A DNA stretch of 64,000 nt from an uncultured Clostridia bacterium (lineage in GTDB: Bacteria; Bacillota; Clostridia; TANB77; CAG-508). Numbering within the stretch: position 1 is the stretch's first letter; each line of letters starts with the position of its first letter. A program made the translations under genes and the position numbers. The DNA lies in contig CAKOXK010000001.1 of assembly GCA_934130085.1 (NCBI GenBank), forward strand, positions 1 through 64,000, written 5' to 3'. Positions 1-8,392 of the stretch are shown here, in pieces. Under the pieces are notes generated by a model. It was not told the origin of the DNA and ran no database searches. It was given only the letters and a program-made list of their open reading frames with translations.

Positions 1-155
1 TGGAATCAGAAATTCAACAAAATAGACACTTTTAAGCTTTCTATAAAAAGTTCCCCTACAAAAAATTTATACTATCCGAACTGTGAAATAAAATAGACAC
101 ATAAGATTACAAATGATACAATGTGATTGAGTTTATAACAGTTTCTTTGTAAAAG

Positions 156-184
156 TTGAAATTACATTGCATAAATGCTATAAT
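156..184 (+). promoter_or_regulatory. sigma-A type promoter for the ABC-F gene
   Basis: TTGAAA at 156-161 and a perfect TATAAT at 179-184 are separated by 17 nt. They lie just upstream of the AGGAGG ribosome binding site and ATG at 220. Confidence 0.7.
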
Positions 185-219
185 ATGAAACATAAATAAA
201 AACGATATTAGGAGGAACA

Positions 220-1800
220 ATGCTTACAGTAACAGGTGTATCAGTCAGATTTGGTAAAAGAAGCCTATATGAAAACGTAAATATCAAATTCAATAAAGGA
301 TGTTGCTATGGAATAATAGGAGCAAACGGGGCTGGAAAATCAACATTTCTAAAAGTACTTTCAGGACAACTTGAGCCAAGTAAAGGAGACGTAACAAAAG
401 AAAAGCAGGAAAGAATCTCGGTGCTAGAGCAAAACCACTTTGCTTACGAAAATTTCACGGTACTAGATACAGTAGTAATGGGCAATAAAGAGTTATATGA
501 TATAAAATGCAAAAAAGACGAGATTTACGCAAAGCCTGATTTTTCTGAAGAAGATGGAATGATTGCTGCAAAATTAGAAGAAAGATTTGCTGAACTTGAT
601 GGCTGGAATGCTGAATCAGATGCAGAAAATTTGCTTAATGATCTAGGCGTATCTCCAGAAAAACATTACAAAATGATGAGTGAGATAGAACCAAGAGAAA
701 AAGTAAAAGTATTATTGGCACAAGCGTTGTTTGGCAATCCTGATATTTTGCTTCTAGATGAGCCAACAAACGACCTTGATTTAAAAACAATATCATGGCT
801 TGAAGAGTTTCTAATAAATTTTGAAAATACAGTAATTGTAGTATCTCATGATAGATATTTTTTAAATAAAGTTTGTACACATATTTGTGATGTTGATTAT
901 GGAGAAATTAAAGTATATCCAGGAAACTACGATTTCTGGTACGAATCAAGTCAATTATTACAAAAGCAGATGAGAGAACAAAACAAAAAGAAGGAAGATA
1001 AAATAAAAGAGCTTCAAGAATTCATTGCAAGATTTAGTGCAAACGCATCAAAATCAAAGCAAGCAACATCACGTAAAAAATCACTTGAAAAAATTCAATT
1101 AGATGATATAAAACCATCAAACAGAAAATATCCATACATTGATTTTAAGCCTGATAGATTACCTGGTAACGAGATTCTGGAGGTGAAAAATCTTTCTAAA
1201 ACAATAAATGGCGAAAAAATACTAAACAACATTTCATTCAAAGTAAAGGCAAATGATAAAATTGCTGTTTTAGCGGAGAATGAAAATGCAATAACAGTGT
1301 TATTTCAAATATTAATGGGAGAACTTGAAAAAGATGAGGGTGAAATCAAATGGGGAACAACAATAAGCACAACATATTTTCCAAAAGATAATAGCTACTT
1401 GTTCCAAGGTGATGAAAGCATAACTGATTGGCTTCGCCAATATTCAAAAGATCCTGATGAAACCTATGTAAGAAGCTTTTTAGGTAGAATGCTCTTTTCG
1501 GGTGAAGAGGCACTAAAAGCTGTAAATGTTTTATCTGGAGGAGAGAAGGTAAGATGTGTGCTTTCAAAAATGATGCTTTCAGGTGCAAATTTTCTAGTAA
1601 TGGATGAGCCAACAAACCACCTTGATATGGAAGCAATAACCAGTTTGAACGAAGGAATGAAGCGTTTCCAAGGTAACATGATGTTTACATCACATGACCA
1701 CCAACTTACACAAACAGTCGCAAACAGAATATTTGAGATAAAGAAAGATGGCTTAGTTGATAAAGAACAAACATATAATGAATATCTTGGAATAGAATAA
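220..1800 (+). CDS. ABC-F family ATPase, YbiT/EttT-like
   Basis: A soluble tandem ABC ATPase of the ABC-F class, which acts on the ribosome rather than in transport. The 526-residue length and sequence match E. coli YbiT along the whole chain. NBD1 has Walker A GANGAGKST at residues 34-42 and Walker B LLLDEPTNDLD near 180. A charged linker carries the ARFSANASKSKQATSR motif typical of YbiT. NBD2 has signature LSGGEK near 438 and Walker B VMDEPTNHLD near 461. Two elements are degenerate: the NBD1 signature reads MSEIEPREK (also poor in E. coli YbiT), and the NBD2 Walker A is replaced by AENENAITV, with no invariant lysine. The composite site made of Walker A1 and signature 2 therefore looks competent and the other dead. 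The start is set by AGGAGG 8 nt upstream. It is monocistronic with its own promoter. An antibiotic-resistance role is not indicated. Confidence 0.9.
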   Translation: MLTVTGVSVRFGKRSLYENVNIKFNKGCCYGIIGANGAGKSTFLKVLSGQLEPSKGDVTKEKQERISVLEQNHFAYENFTVLDTVVMGNKELYDIKCKKDEIYAKPDFSEEDGMIAAKLEERFAELDGWNAESDAENLLNDLGVSPEKHYKMMSEIEPREKVKVLLAQALFGNPDILLLDEPTNDLDLKTISWLEEFLINFENTVIVVSHDRYFLNKVCTHICDVDYGEIKVYPGNYDFWYESSQLLQKQMREQNKKKEDKIKELQEFIARFSANASKSKQATSRKKSLEKIQLDDIKPSNRKYPYIDFKPDRLPGNEILEVKNLSKTINGEKILNNISFKVKANDKIAVLAENENAITVLFQILMGELEKDEGEIKWGTTISTTYFPKDNSYLFQGDESITDWLRQYSKDPDETYVRSFLGRMLFSGEEALKAVNVLSGGEKVRCVLSKMMLSGANFLVMDEPTNHLDMEAITSLNEGMKRFQGNMMFTSHDHQLTQTVANRIFEIKKDGLVDKEQTYNEYLGIE

Positions 1801-1825
1801 AATAAGCATTAATTAATCTTATTTT
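1799..1825 (+). terminator. weak hairpin after the ABC-F gene
   Basis: AAAATAAG and CTTATTTT form an 8-bp inverted repeat around an 11-nt loop, overlapping the stop codon and ending in a T-rich stretch. It is AT-only except for one pair, so its strength is uncertain. Confidence 0.35.
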
Positions 1826-1948
1826 ATAATGTAAAAACTGAACTAATCATCTGAAAATTTATTAAAGAATTACACGAAATACATCAGTGAATGAAATTTC
1901 GTATCAAATAATATCAACTAATTAAAAGAAGAAAAGCAAATAATATAA

Positions 1949-2416
1949 ATGATTGAGAGTAATATGACTGATAAAGAAAGATTTATGAATGAAGCTTTAA
2001 AAGAAGCTAAAAAAGCATATCAAAAAGGTGAAGTTCCTGTTGGGGCTATAATTGTAAAAGATAATAAAATAATAGCAAGAGCACACAATCAAAAAGAAGA
2101 AAAAAACAATCCATTAATGCATGCTGAAATTAACGCTATAATGAAAGCATGCAAAAAGCTAAATTCATGGAGGCTAGAGGATGCAGAAATCTACGTAACC
2201 CTCGAGCCTTGCATGATGTGTGCAAGTGCAATTGTAGCAGCAAGAATGAAAAAAGTATATATCGGAACAAAAAATGAAAAGCTTGGCTATTGTGGTTCAG
2301 TGATAAATTTACTAGAACAAAATAATGAATTCAAAGTTCAAAAAGAAGAAGGATTATTAAAAAATGAATGTCAAGAAATAATAAAAAAATTCTTCAAAGA
2401 ACTACGTAAAAAATAA
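1949..2416 (+). CDS. tadA: tRNA-specific adenosine deaminase TadA
   Basis: Zinc-dependent cytidine-deaminase-fold enzyme that converts adenosine 34 to inosine in tRNA-Arg(ACG). The 155-residue length is normal. The HAE motif (zinc ligand and catalytic glutamate) is followed by PCMMC, which supplies the two cysteine ligands. The position, upstream of the SRP RNA and dnaX, is the standard Firmicutes order. There is no strong Shine-Dalgarno, only a purine-rich AAGAAGAAAAG. An in-frame ATG five codons later (1964) is an alternative start. The TAA stop ends at 2416 and the mature tRNA-Ser begins at 2417, so there is no spacer, which implies a shared transcript cut by RNase P. Confidence 0.92.
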   Translation: MIESNMTDKERFMNEALKEAKKAYQKGEVPVGAIIVKDNKIIARAHNQKEEKNNPLMHAEINAIMKACKKLNSWRLEDAEIYVTLEPCMMCASAIVAARMKKVYIGTKNEKLGYCGSVINLLEQNNEFKVQKEEGLLKNECQEIIKKFFKELRKK

Positions 2417-2508
2417 GGAGAAGTGCCGAAGTGGTCATAACGGAACTGTCTCGAAAACAGGTAGCTGCGTAAAGTGGCGCGTGGGTTCGAATCCCACCTT
2501 CTCCGCCA
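2417..2508 (+). tRNA. tRNA-Ser (anticodon CGA)
   Basis: Acceptor GGAGAAG (2417-2423) pairs with CTTCTCC (2498-2504). G discriminator and encoded CCA follow at 2505-2508. The anticodon loop CTCGAAA reads UCG codons. There is a long variable arm (class II) and a GTTCGAATC T-loop. It directly abuts the tadA stop codon and has no promoter of its own that I can see. Confidence 0.95.
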
Positions 2509-2549
2509 AAAAGTTTTATGGGTTTAAACTTAAAACCTAAATTTAAAAT

Positions 2550-2586
2550 AAGGAAGCCAGTACTTAATTGGTAAAATAAAAAAATG
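2550..2586 (+). promoter_or_regulatory. hairpin-split ribosome binding site
   Basis: AAGGAAG (2550-2556) is followed at once by a small hairpin, CCAGT/ATTGG with loop ACTTA (2557-2571, one G-T pair). Twelve A-rich bases then lead to ATG at 2584. There is no nearer Shine-Dalgarno. Skipping the hairpin brings the site within about 12 nt of the start codon. The same layout recurs at four other genes in this window. Confidence 0.45.
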
Positions 2587-3330
2587 AATAAAATTGTAAA
2601 AGAAAAGTTAAAACAAGGGCTAGTAATGTTAATCATAGTAGTAACTTTTTTAATAACTATATTCATAATGTTAAAATATAAAACCGAAGGCGAGACAAAT
2701 TTGCCATATAATCTAACAAAAATAATGGTAATAAGTAGTGCCGAGGCAAATGCAAAAGAACAAAATGAGAATAATAATAAATGGAACCTTGATATAAATC
2801 AGTACAATGATATTTATATTGAAATCGGCAAAAATAACGAATATAAAAAGCAAACTTACATAACAGAAGTAAAAGTTGAAAACATATATATAACAAATCC
2901 AAATAAAGGAACCATTGAAAAATACATGCCAAATCCATCAGAAGGTAAGCTCTTTTTATATGAAGACAATTTAAAAATTGTTGATAGCTTAACATATAAT
3001 GGTGCCGAGGAAAACAATACGAAAAAACTGCAAATAGCGAATCAAGGTGGCACAATTTTATTTAGAGTTGTAAACAGAAATATATCAGAATTTATTTCAA
3101 ATGATGACTCGGAGCTAAAATATGATGGAACTCTATTAAAAAGAACCAATGTAAATTTAAATGATGTAAAAGTACAAATGAGTTTTGATTTAATAATTAA
3201 AACAAATAAAACAACCTATAAAGGAAAAGTAAATATTGACTTACCATGCGGAAACATTGAAGAAGATGGAGTATCGAAAAGCATAAAAACCTCATTTGAA
3301 GACATAATCTTCAAGCGCCAAGTAAGATAA
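2584..3330 (+). CDS. membrane-anchored protein of unknown function
   Basis: I do not recognise this 248-residue protein. It has a short positively charged N-terminus and one hydrophobic segment at about residues 13-31 (VMLIIVVTFLITIFIML). A polar, probably extracellular domain rich in Asn, Lys and Glu follows, with alternating beta-type sequence. There are no cysteines in a conserved arrangement except one near the C-terminus (LPCGN). This suggests a type II or signal-anchored envelope protein. It lies between the tRNA-Ser and the SRP RNA, a spot where other Firmicutes normally have no gene. The start at 2584 depends on the hairpin-split ribosome binding site described separately. Confidence 0.75.
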   Translation: MNKIVKEKLKQGLVMLIIVVTFLITIFIMLKYKTEGETNLPYNLTKIMVISSAEANAKEQNENNNKWNLDINQYNDIYIEIGKNNEYKKQTYITEVKVENIYITNPNKGTIEKYMPNPSEGKLFLYEDNLKIVDSLTYNGAEENNTKKLQIANQGGTILFRVVNRNISEFISNDDSELKYDGTLLKRTNVNLNDVKVQMSFDLIIKTNKTTYKGKVNIDLPCGNIEEDGVSKSIKTSFEDIIFKRQVR

Positions 3331-3464
3331 TAAAAAAAATATAGATATAGCTTTTAATGATTCATATTTATATTATTTACAAAGAATACTACATAAACTT
3401 TTACTAAAAATTATGAAGAAATAATTGAACAAGAAATTGATTTGATAGAATAACTTAAAAGTAC

Positions 3465-3493
3465 TTGATATTAATAAACAATTATTATATAAT
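3465..3493 (+). promoter_or_regulatory. sigma-A type promoter for SRP RNA
   Basis: TTGATA (3465-3470), a 17-nt spacer and TATAAT (3488-3493), just 7 nt before the inferred 5' end of the SRP RNA. This is a strong match placed as expected for a stable RNA. Confidence 0.75.
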
Positions 3494-3500
3494 ACGAACT

Positions 3501-3635
3501 GATATGGAGATATTTCTTTGTTTTAGGGTATTTTCAATAAAAGCCTATGAACCTTGTCAGGTCAGGAATGAAGCAGCAATAAATAGTCCCTTTTATGTGA
3601 GAATATCCTAAAACAAGGAAGTAGTATCCATATTT
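3501..3635 (+). ncRNA. ffs: signal recognition particle RNA (small bacterial type)
   Basis: The conserved Ffh-binding domain is visible at 3556-3578 (GTCAGGTCAGGAATGAAGCAGCA in two overlapping parts). The flanks form one long helix: TATGGAGATA.. and TTTGTTTTAGG on the 5' side pair with CCTAAAACAAGGAAG and TATCCATA on the 3' side. About 135 nt is longer than the minimal 4.5S form but lacks an obvious Alu domain. The location between tadA and dnaX is the usual Firmicutes place. Ends are estimated from pairing, within about 5 nt. Confidence 0.92.
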
Positions 3636-3714
3636 TGTTTTATAATAAGAAAATCATGAGTAAGAGTTTAAATCAAAACAATTTGATTTTCTTACAGTAT
3701 TAGTGGAGGAACTT

Positions 3715-5370
3715 ATGGAATATACTGCATTATACAGAAGGTTTAGACCTATGAAGTTTTCAGAGATCTTAGGCCAAGAACATATAACACAGACTCTTAG
3801 AAATCAAATAATTGCAAACAGAGTTGGCCATGCGTATCTTTTTACAGGTTGTAGAGGATGTGGCAAAACTTCATCAGCAAAAGTTCTAGCAAGAGCAGTA
3901 AACTGCCTAAATCCTCAAAATGGAGAGCCATGTAACGAGTGCGAGATATGCAAAGCAGCCCTTGATGGTTCATTAACTGATATTGTAGAAATGGATGCTG
4001 CATCAAATAATGGTGTTGACGATATTAGAGCAATACGTGATGAGGTAAATTTTTTACCAACACTTGCGAAATACAGAGTTTATATAATTGACGAGGTTCA
4101 CATGCTTTCGGCAGGAGCATTTAATGCATTACTAAAAACCCTAGAAGAACCACCTAAGCATGTAAAATTCATATTAGCTACAACAGAACCACAGAAATTG
4201 CCAGCAACTATCTTATCAAGATGCCAAAGATTTGACTTTAAGAAAATTTCGGCAGAAAATATCATAAAAAACTTAAAAAATATCTGTAAAGAATGCAAAA
4301 TTGAGTATGATGATGGAGCACTAAACTTAATAGCAGAGCTTTCGGAAGGTGCAATGCGTGATGCATTATCAATTCTTGAAAGATGCGCTCAAGATGGCGA
4401 AAACAAAATTTCAGAAGAAAAAATCAAAGAGCTAGTTGGAATACCAAAAACAGTATACATAGCAAATATAATTGAAAGTATTATAAACTATGATGCCAAT
4501 AAAGCTCTCATTGAAACAAAAAATATAATAGATGATGGAAAAGATCCAGCAAATATACTTTTTGAACTTGTAAAATACACAAGAGATTTAATGCTATTAA
4601 AAACAACGGGAAACATATCAAATGTATATAATAAAAACGATATTGAACTAATGAAAGCGCAAATAAGCAAATCATCAGATGAAAGATTATTAAAAATAAT
4701 CTACTCATTATCTGAACTTGAAAATGATATAAGGTATTCATCACAAAAGAATATTGTATTTCAAGTAGGGGTAATGAAACTTTGCACAAAAGAAACGATG
4801 TCATTAGAAGAGAGAATTGAAAAATTAGAAAAGTCTTTGCCTGATCTGGAAAAAACGTTATCCACAAATATTGCAAAAAATGTGGAAAACGCAGTGGCAT
4901 CAAGCAGTAAAATGAGAAATGAAACAAATCTATCAAGAGCAAGCAGCACAACAGGTGCAAGTTTTACAAACGGTAGTAATGTAGTAAAATCAGCATCTTC
5001 AAATAGCGACGTGAGCAATATGACCTCATCAAATACAATAAATACAAAAAACAGCCAAGCGTTTTGGGGTGATGTAATTGATACTCTAAAAGAAGAAAGA
5101 AAGCCGATGTTATACTCAAATTTATTAAATACAAAAGGAGTACTAATTGATGATATGACTTTTGGAATAGAATTTCCAAACGGACTAAACAGCTTTGGAA
5201 GGAGTGTAATCGAAAGACCAGAAAACCTAGCAGAACTTAAAAGATTAGTATCAATTCAATGCAAAAAAGATATGAGAATCAAGCTTATTGATAACAAGGC
5301 AAATACCAAACCACAAGAAAACGCAATGCCTAATATTGATTTAGGAATTGATATAAATATAGTAGAATAA
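3715..5370 (+). CDS. dnaX: DNA polymerase III subunit gamma/tau
   Basis: Clamp-loader ATPase that loads the sliding clamp and organises the replisome. Residues 1-370 are the AAA+ module. The family motif TALYRRFRP opens the protein, Walker A is GCRGCGKTS, the zinc site is C-x8-C-x2-C-x2-C, the DExH-type box is IIDEVHML, and the sensor/SRC motif is ILSRCQRF. A Ser/Thr/Asn-rich linker around 390-440 leads to a C-terminal tau-like domain. I place the start at ATG 3715 because GGAGGA lies 4-5 nt upstream; the GTG at 3703 would put the Shine-Dalgarno inside the gene. It is followed by ybaB and recR, as is usual for the family. I saw no clear slippery site for a separate gamma form. Confidence 0.95.
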   Translation: MEYTALYRRFRPMKFSEILGQEHITQTLRNQIIANRVGHAYLFTGCRGCGKTSSAKVLARAVNCLNPQNGEPCNECEICKAALDGSLTDIVEMDAASNNGVDDIRAIRDEVNFLPTLAKYRVYIIDEVHMLSAGAFNALLKTLEEPPKHVKFILATTEPQKLPATILSRCQRFDFKKISAENIIKNLKNICKECKIEYDDGALNLIAELSEGAMRDALSILERCAQDGENKISEEKIKELVGIPKTVYIANIIESIINYDANKALIETKNIIDDGKDPANILFELVKYTRDLMLLKTTGNISNVYNKNDIELMKAQISKSSDERLLKIIYSLSELENDIRYSSQKNIVFQVGVMKLCTKETMSLEERIEKLEKSLPDLEKTLSTNIAKNVENAVASSSKMRNETNLSRASSTTGASFTNGSNVVKSASSNSDVSNMTSSNTINTKNSQAFWGDVIDTLKEERKPMLYSNLLNTKGVLIDDMTFGIEFPNGLNSFGRSVIERPENLAELKRLVSIQCKKDMRIKLIDNKANTKPQENAMPNIDLGIDINIVE

Positions 5371-5549
5371 AATATTTAATATAATAATTTGTATAATACG
5401 TAAAACGAGGAATATAAATTTAATTGAAATAGTACGTTAAAATCAAGAAAAATTTGAATAGAAATAGCATATAAATCTAAAAAATTTGACTTACTAAACA
5501 AATTCAAAATATATTAAAATTTAAGAAATTAAATTAAGGAGGAATAAAA

Positions 5550-5888
5550 ATGTCAAGAGGAGGATTTCCAGGAGGAAACTTTGGAGGCTTCAATATGAAC
5601 CAATTAATGAAGCAAGCAAAACAAATTCAAAAGGATATGGAAAAATCACAAGAGGATTTAGCAGGAAAAACATTTGAAGCAACAGCTGGTGGAGAAGCAG
5701 TATATGTTAAAGTTTCAGGTGAGAAAAAAATATTAGAACTAAAAATAAAAGAAGATGTTGTTGATAAAGACGATGTAGAAATGCTTCAAGATTTAATTTT
5801 AACTTGCATAAACGATGCAATGTCAAAAGTAGACCAAGCAACAACTCAAGAATTTGGTAAATACAATATACCAGGATTAGGATTATAA
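5550..5888 (+). CDS. YbaB/EbfC nucleoid-associated protein
   Basis: Small dimeric DNA-binding protein of 112 residues, the usual length. The N-terminus is glycine-rich (RGGFPGGNFGGF), followed by the family core MNQLMKQAKQIQKDMEKSQ and the later TAGGEAVYVKVSGEKK region. AAGGAGG precedes the ATG. It sits between dnaX and recR and is probably co-transcribed with recR, which starts only 2 nt after its stop codon. A role in nucleoid organisation or recombination is known for the family; nothing here refines it. Confidence 0.93.
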   Translation: MSRGGFPGGNFGGFNMNQLMKQAKQIQKDMEKSQEDLAGKTFEATAGGEAVYVKVSGEKKILELKIKEDVVDKDDVEMLQDLILTCINDAMSKVDQATTQEFGKYNIPGLGL

Positions 5889-5890
5889 AA

Positions 5891-6490
5891 ATGTCATATT
5901 ATTCACCATCAATAGAAAAGTTAATAGAAAGCTTTGAAAAATTGCCAAGCATCGGAAACAAAACAGCCGTAAGGCTTGCATTTTACATATTAAATGCATC
6001 AAAAGAAGAAACTGATGAATTCATAAATAGCATACAAAATGCAAAAAAGAACCTAAAGTTTTGTTCAAAATGCTTTAATATATCTGATACAGATCCATGC
6101 GAGATATGCAAAGACCCTAAAAGAGACCAGTCAAAAATATGTGTAGTTGAAGATGTAAAAGATGTTGTGGCAATCGAAAAAATACACGAATATAAAGGAT
6201 TGTATCATGTATTACATGGCACAATTTCTCCAATGGATGGAATTGGACCAGAAGATATAAAAATAAAAGAATTACTTGCAAGATTAATGGATGGAACAGT
6301 CAAAGAAGTAATCTTAGCCACAAATCCAAAAGTAGAAGGCGAAGCAACGGCAATGTACATTTCAAAGCTAATAAAGCCAATGGGCATTAAAACTACAAGA
6401 CTTGCTCACGGAATACCTGTTGGAGGAGATCTAGAGTACACAGATGAATTCACACTAGGAAAGGCTCTAGAGGGAAGGACAGAGCTTTAA
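5891..6490 (+). CDS. recR: recombination mediator protein RecR
   Basis: Works with RecO (and RecF) to load RecA on gapped DNA. 199 residues is typical. There is an N-terminal helix-hairpin-helix (LPSIGNKTAVRLAF), a C4 zinc finger (CSKCF..CEIC, residues about 57-75), a Toprim domain starting ICVVEDVKDV, and the conserved C-terminal ARGIPVGG-like element, here AHGIPVGGDLEY. The start ATG lies 2 nt after the ybaB stop, indicating translational coupling. It is the last gene of the dnaX-ybaB-recR operon; repeat element A follows, separating it from the convergent ypeB. Confidence 0.95.
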   Translation: MSYYSPSIEKLIESFEKLPSIGNKTAVRLAFYILNASKEETDEFINSIQNAKKNLKFCSKCFNISDTDPCEICKDPKRDQSKICVVEDVKDVVAIEKIHEYKGLYHVLHGTISPMDGIGPEDIKIKELLARLMDGTVKEVILATNPKVEGEATAMYISKLIKPMGIKTTRLAHGIPVGGDLEYTDEFTLGKALEGRTEL

Positions 6491-6547
6491 AATATTGCAC
6501 GCTTCCAGCTTCACTTAAAGATGAAGCAACATTTAAAATAAAAGTAG

Positions 6548-6694
6548 AAAAAAGACAAAATATTATATTGTTTTAAAATGCCGCGTTAGCTTACATAAGA
6601 AGCTTGAATGTTTCTTTCCTCAGACAGTTGTCCTTGACTAACGAAGAAAGAAACGAACAAGGCATGAAAAACAATATAATATTTTATCTTTTTA
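6548..6694. repeat. dispersed inverted-repeat element, copy A
   Basis: About 35-bp imperfect terminal inverted repeats. The left arm contains AAAATATTATATTGTTTT then AATGCC. The right arm reads GGCATGAAAAACAATATAAT followed by ATTTTATCTTT. The interior differs from copies B and D but contains its own pairing (GTTTCTTTC with GAAAGAAAC, GTTAG with CTAAC). It fills the gap between the convergent genes recR and ypeB. There is no coding sequence inside. It resembles a MITE or a large bidirectional terminator-like hairpin. Confidence 0.7.
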
Positions 6695-6711
6695 TTTATA
6701 TGTCCAAACTC

Positions 6712-8106
6712 CTACATCGTAAGAGTTCCTTCTTCTGTATTTATAATCATCAAAATATCTTCCTCTTTTCCTGATTCACCATTAACAAACACAACAAAAT
6801 CATTCCCATAAGCATTGCCTTTTATTTCATAACATGCAATTTCAGAGTTCCACTCCGTAGGTATAATTGCTCTATCAACAGCTTTTATTTCTAAATTTTT
6901 ATTAACCTTACTTAATGCGTCTGATACGCTAATGCTGTACTTATCAAAATCTCTATTTTCATCATGATTGTTCAAATAATTTCTCGCCTCGACCCCTAGA
7001 ATCTCGCCATTATCAAGAGCAATTTTTACTTTAACAAGGTCAGGGTAGCAGATTACATTATCTGAAAAATACGCATAATTTACAGTTAAAATATTTCTAT
7101 TTTCCATGTAATACGTTTCCTTCATTGACCTATATTCATGAGTATTTAAAAAATTCTTTCCAAGATTTACAGCGCTGTTATCATCAAGATTTTTTTCAAG
7201 GACATCTCTTTCAACATTATAAGAAATTACGTGAGCACCTTTTTTTGACAAAATAATCTCTCCTTTGACTGTGCTTTTTAAAGTGACATCAAATTTAAAG
7301 CAAGCTATGTTAGCTGTGGTAATTTCTTCGCCATTAGAAAGTTCCAATACCTTGTCTTTTCCAATAAAATCAATACTTTTTTCTCTAGCAATATTGATAT
7401 CAACATCATCACCAGTTAATCCTTTACCATTAAATATTGATTGGTTCTCAGAAAAAGCACCATCATAAATTAAGCCAGTATACTGGTGCAAATCCTCTTC
7501 TATATTAGAGAAAGTAACTTTTGACAAATTGCTGTCTTCGCTATTAAAAGCGGTTTTTCCTTTATTCGTTAGTTCGCCCCATTTTATTGTATTATCAGAA
7601 AGATCACTCTCAAGTTGATTAATCGTATTTACCAAGCTAACACTGTATTCATGAAGAGAAGTCAGTTTAGAAATATCATCATCGGACAAATTCTCTCCAT
7701 CAATACTTTTTTTCGACAAATAGAAACAATAATCTGAAACTTGATTAAAAAACTTCTGAACTTGTTCCAAATCATTAGTGGGAATAGGTAAAAATGAGAT
7801 ATAAGTTTGAGCAAGAGAAGCACTTTTCCAAGCAGAGGTTAAAATTTTTGCAGCATGCTCTTTTGAATTAGAAATAGTAGACTTGGCCAAAAGTTTTTCA
7901 GTATTATTTGTATATTCAACAAGCTCATAAAAAGCCTGGTTGTAATTGTTTTCAGCAATTCTCCTATAATCTAAAGACTTCTTTAAAGCATAAACAGTAA
8001 GAATAATTATAATCACTATAAGAGTAACAACAACTGTAAACATTTTGCCTTTGCGAAGTCTATCTTTAAAATCATACAACTTATTTTTCAAACTCGAACC
8101 CGACAT
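6712..8106 (-). CDS. ypeB: germination protein YpeB
   Basis: YpeB is needed in spores for stability and localisation of the cortex-lytic enzyme SleB. The 464-residue chain starts at ATG 8106, chosen because GGAAGGAA lies 7 nt upstream. There is a single N-terminal membrane segment (residues about 21-41), then the family sequence LDYRRIAENNYNQAFYELVE. C-terminal PepSY-like repeats show the EISVSDALSKV and VNGESGKEE-type pattern. In Bacillus it follows sleB; here no sleB is adjacent, so the partner must be encoded elsewhere if present. It converges with recR across repeat copy A. Confidence 0.88.
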   Translation of the reverse strand: MSGSSLKNKLYDFKDRLRKGKMFTVVVTLIVIIIILTVYALKKSLDYRRIAENNYNQAFYELVEYTNNTEKLLAKSTISNSKEHAAKILTSAWKSASLAQTYISFLPIPTNDLEQVQKFFNQVSDYCFYLSKKSIDGENLSDDDISKLTSLHEYSVSLVNTINQLESDLSDNTIKWGELTNKGKTAFNSEDSNLSKVTFSNIEEDLHQYTGLIYDGAFSENQSIFNGKGLTGDDVDINIAREKSIDFIGKDKVLELSNGEEITTANIACFKFDVTLKSTVKGEIILSKKGAHVISYNVERDVLEKNLDDNSAVNLGKNFLNTHEYRSMKETYYMENRNILTVNYAYFSDNVICYPDLVKVKIALDNGEILGVEARNYLNNHDENRDFDKYSISVSDALSKVNKNLEIKAVDRAIIPTEWNSEIACYEIKGNAYGNDFVVFVNGESGKEEDILMIINTEEGTLTM

Positions 8107-8284
8107 AACAATTCCTTCCAAATTATAATATAAAATCAAATTTTTAATATTATAGGCAAAAAAATAATTAATATACAAATAGACCTAAATAATGTGATTA
8201 AATTAAAGTTAATATTATCAATTTTTTATCATTGTATTAATGTAAAAAAGCTAAAAGAAAAAATAAATATACTTGAAAATTAAA

Positions 8285-8320
8285 AAATATAGAAACTATT
8301 AAAAAATAGTTTCTATATTT
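8285..8320 (-). terminator. terminator after the 8.4-kb gene
   Basis: Perfect 16-bp stem (AAATATAGAAACTATT and its complement) around a 4-nt loop. It is followed on the minus strand by a T tract. It lies 72 nt past the stop of the gene ending at 8393 and insulates ypeB from it. Confidence 0.75.
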
Positions 8321-8392
8321 AATCGTCTAATAACAAAAATTACATATTAGACTTGCAATCAAAACACAAACTTAGTCAGAGCTAATAGAATT

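Noticed and set aside
2394..2666. Minus-strand open frame containing GGEGGIRTHAP
   Set aside because: This is the well-known spurious translation antisense to a tRNA-Ser gene; the same bases form a complete class II tRNA.
3703..3714. GTG start for dnaX giving four extra residues
   Set aside because: The codons GTG GAG GAA CTT contain the Shine-Dalgarno GGAGGA of the ATG at 3715, and the family begins near the second methionine.
6508..6527. Small hairpin GCTTCA/TGAAGC after recR as main terminator
   Set aside because: Only 6 bp with an 8-nt loop and no T tract; repeat copy A just downstream is a more likely transcription-end structure.
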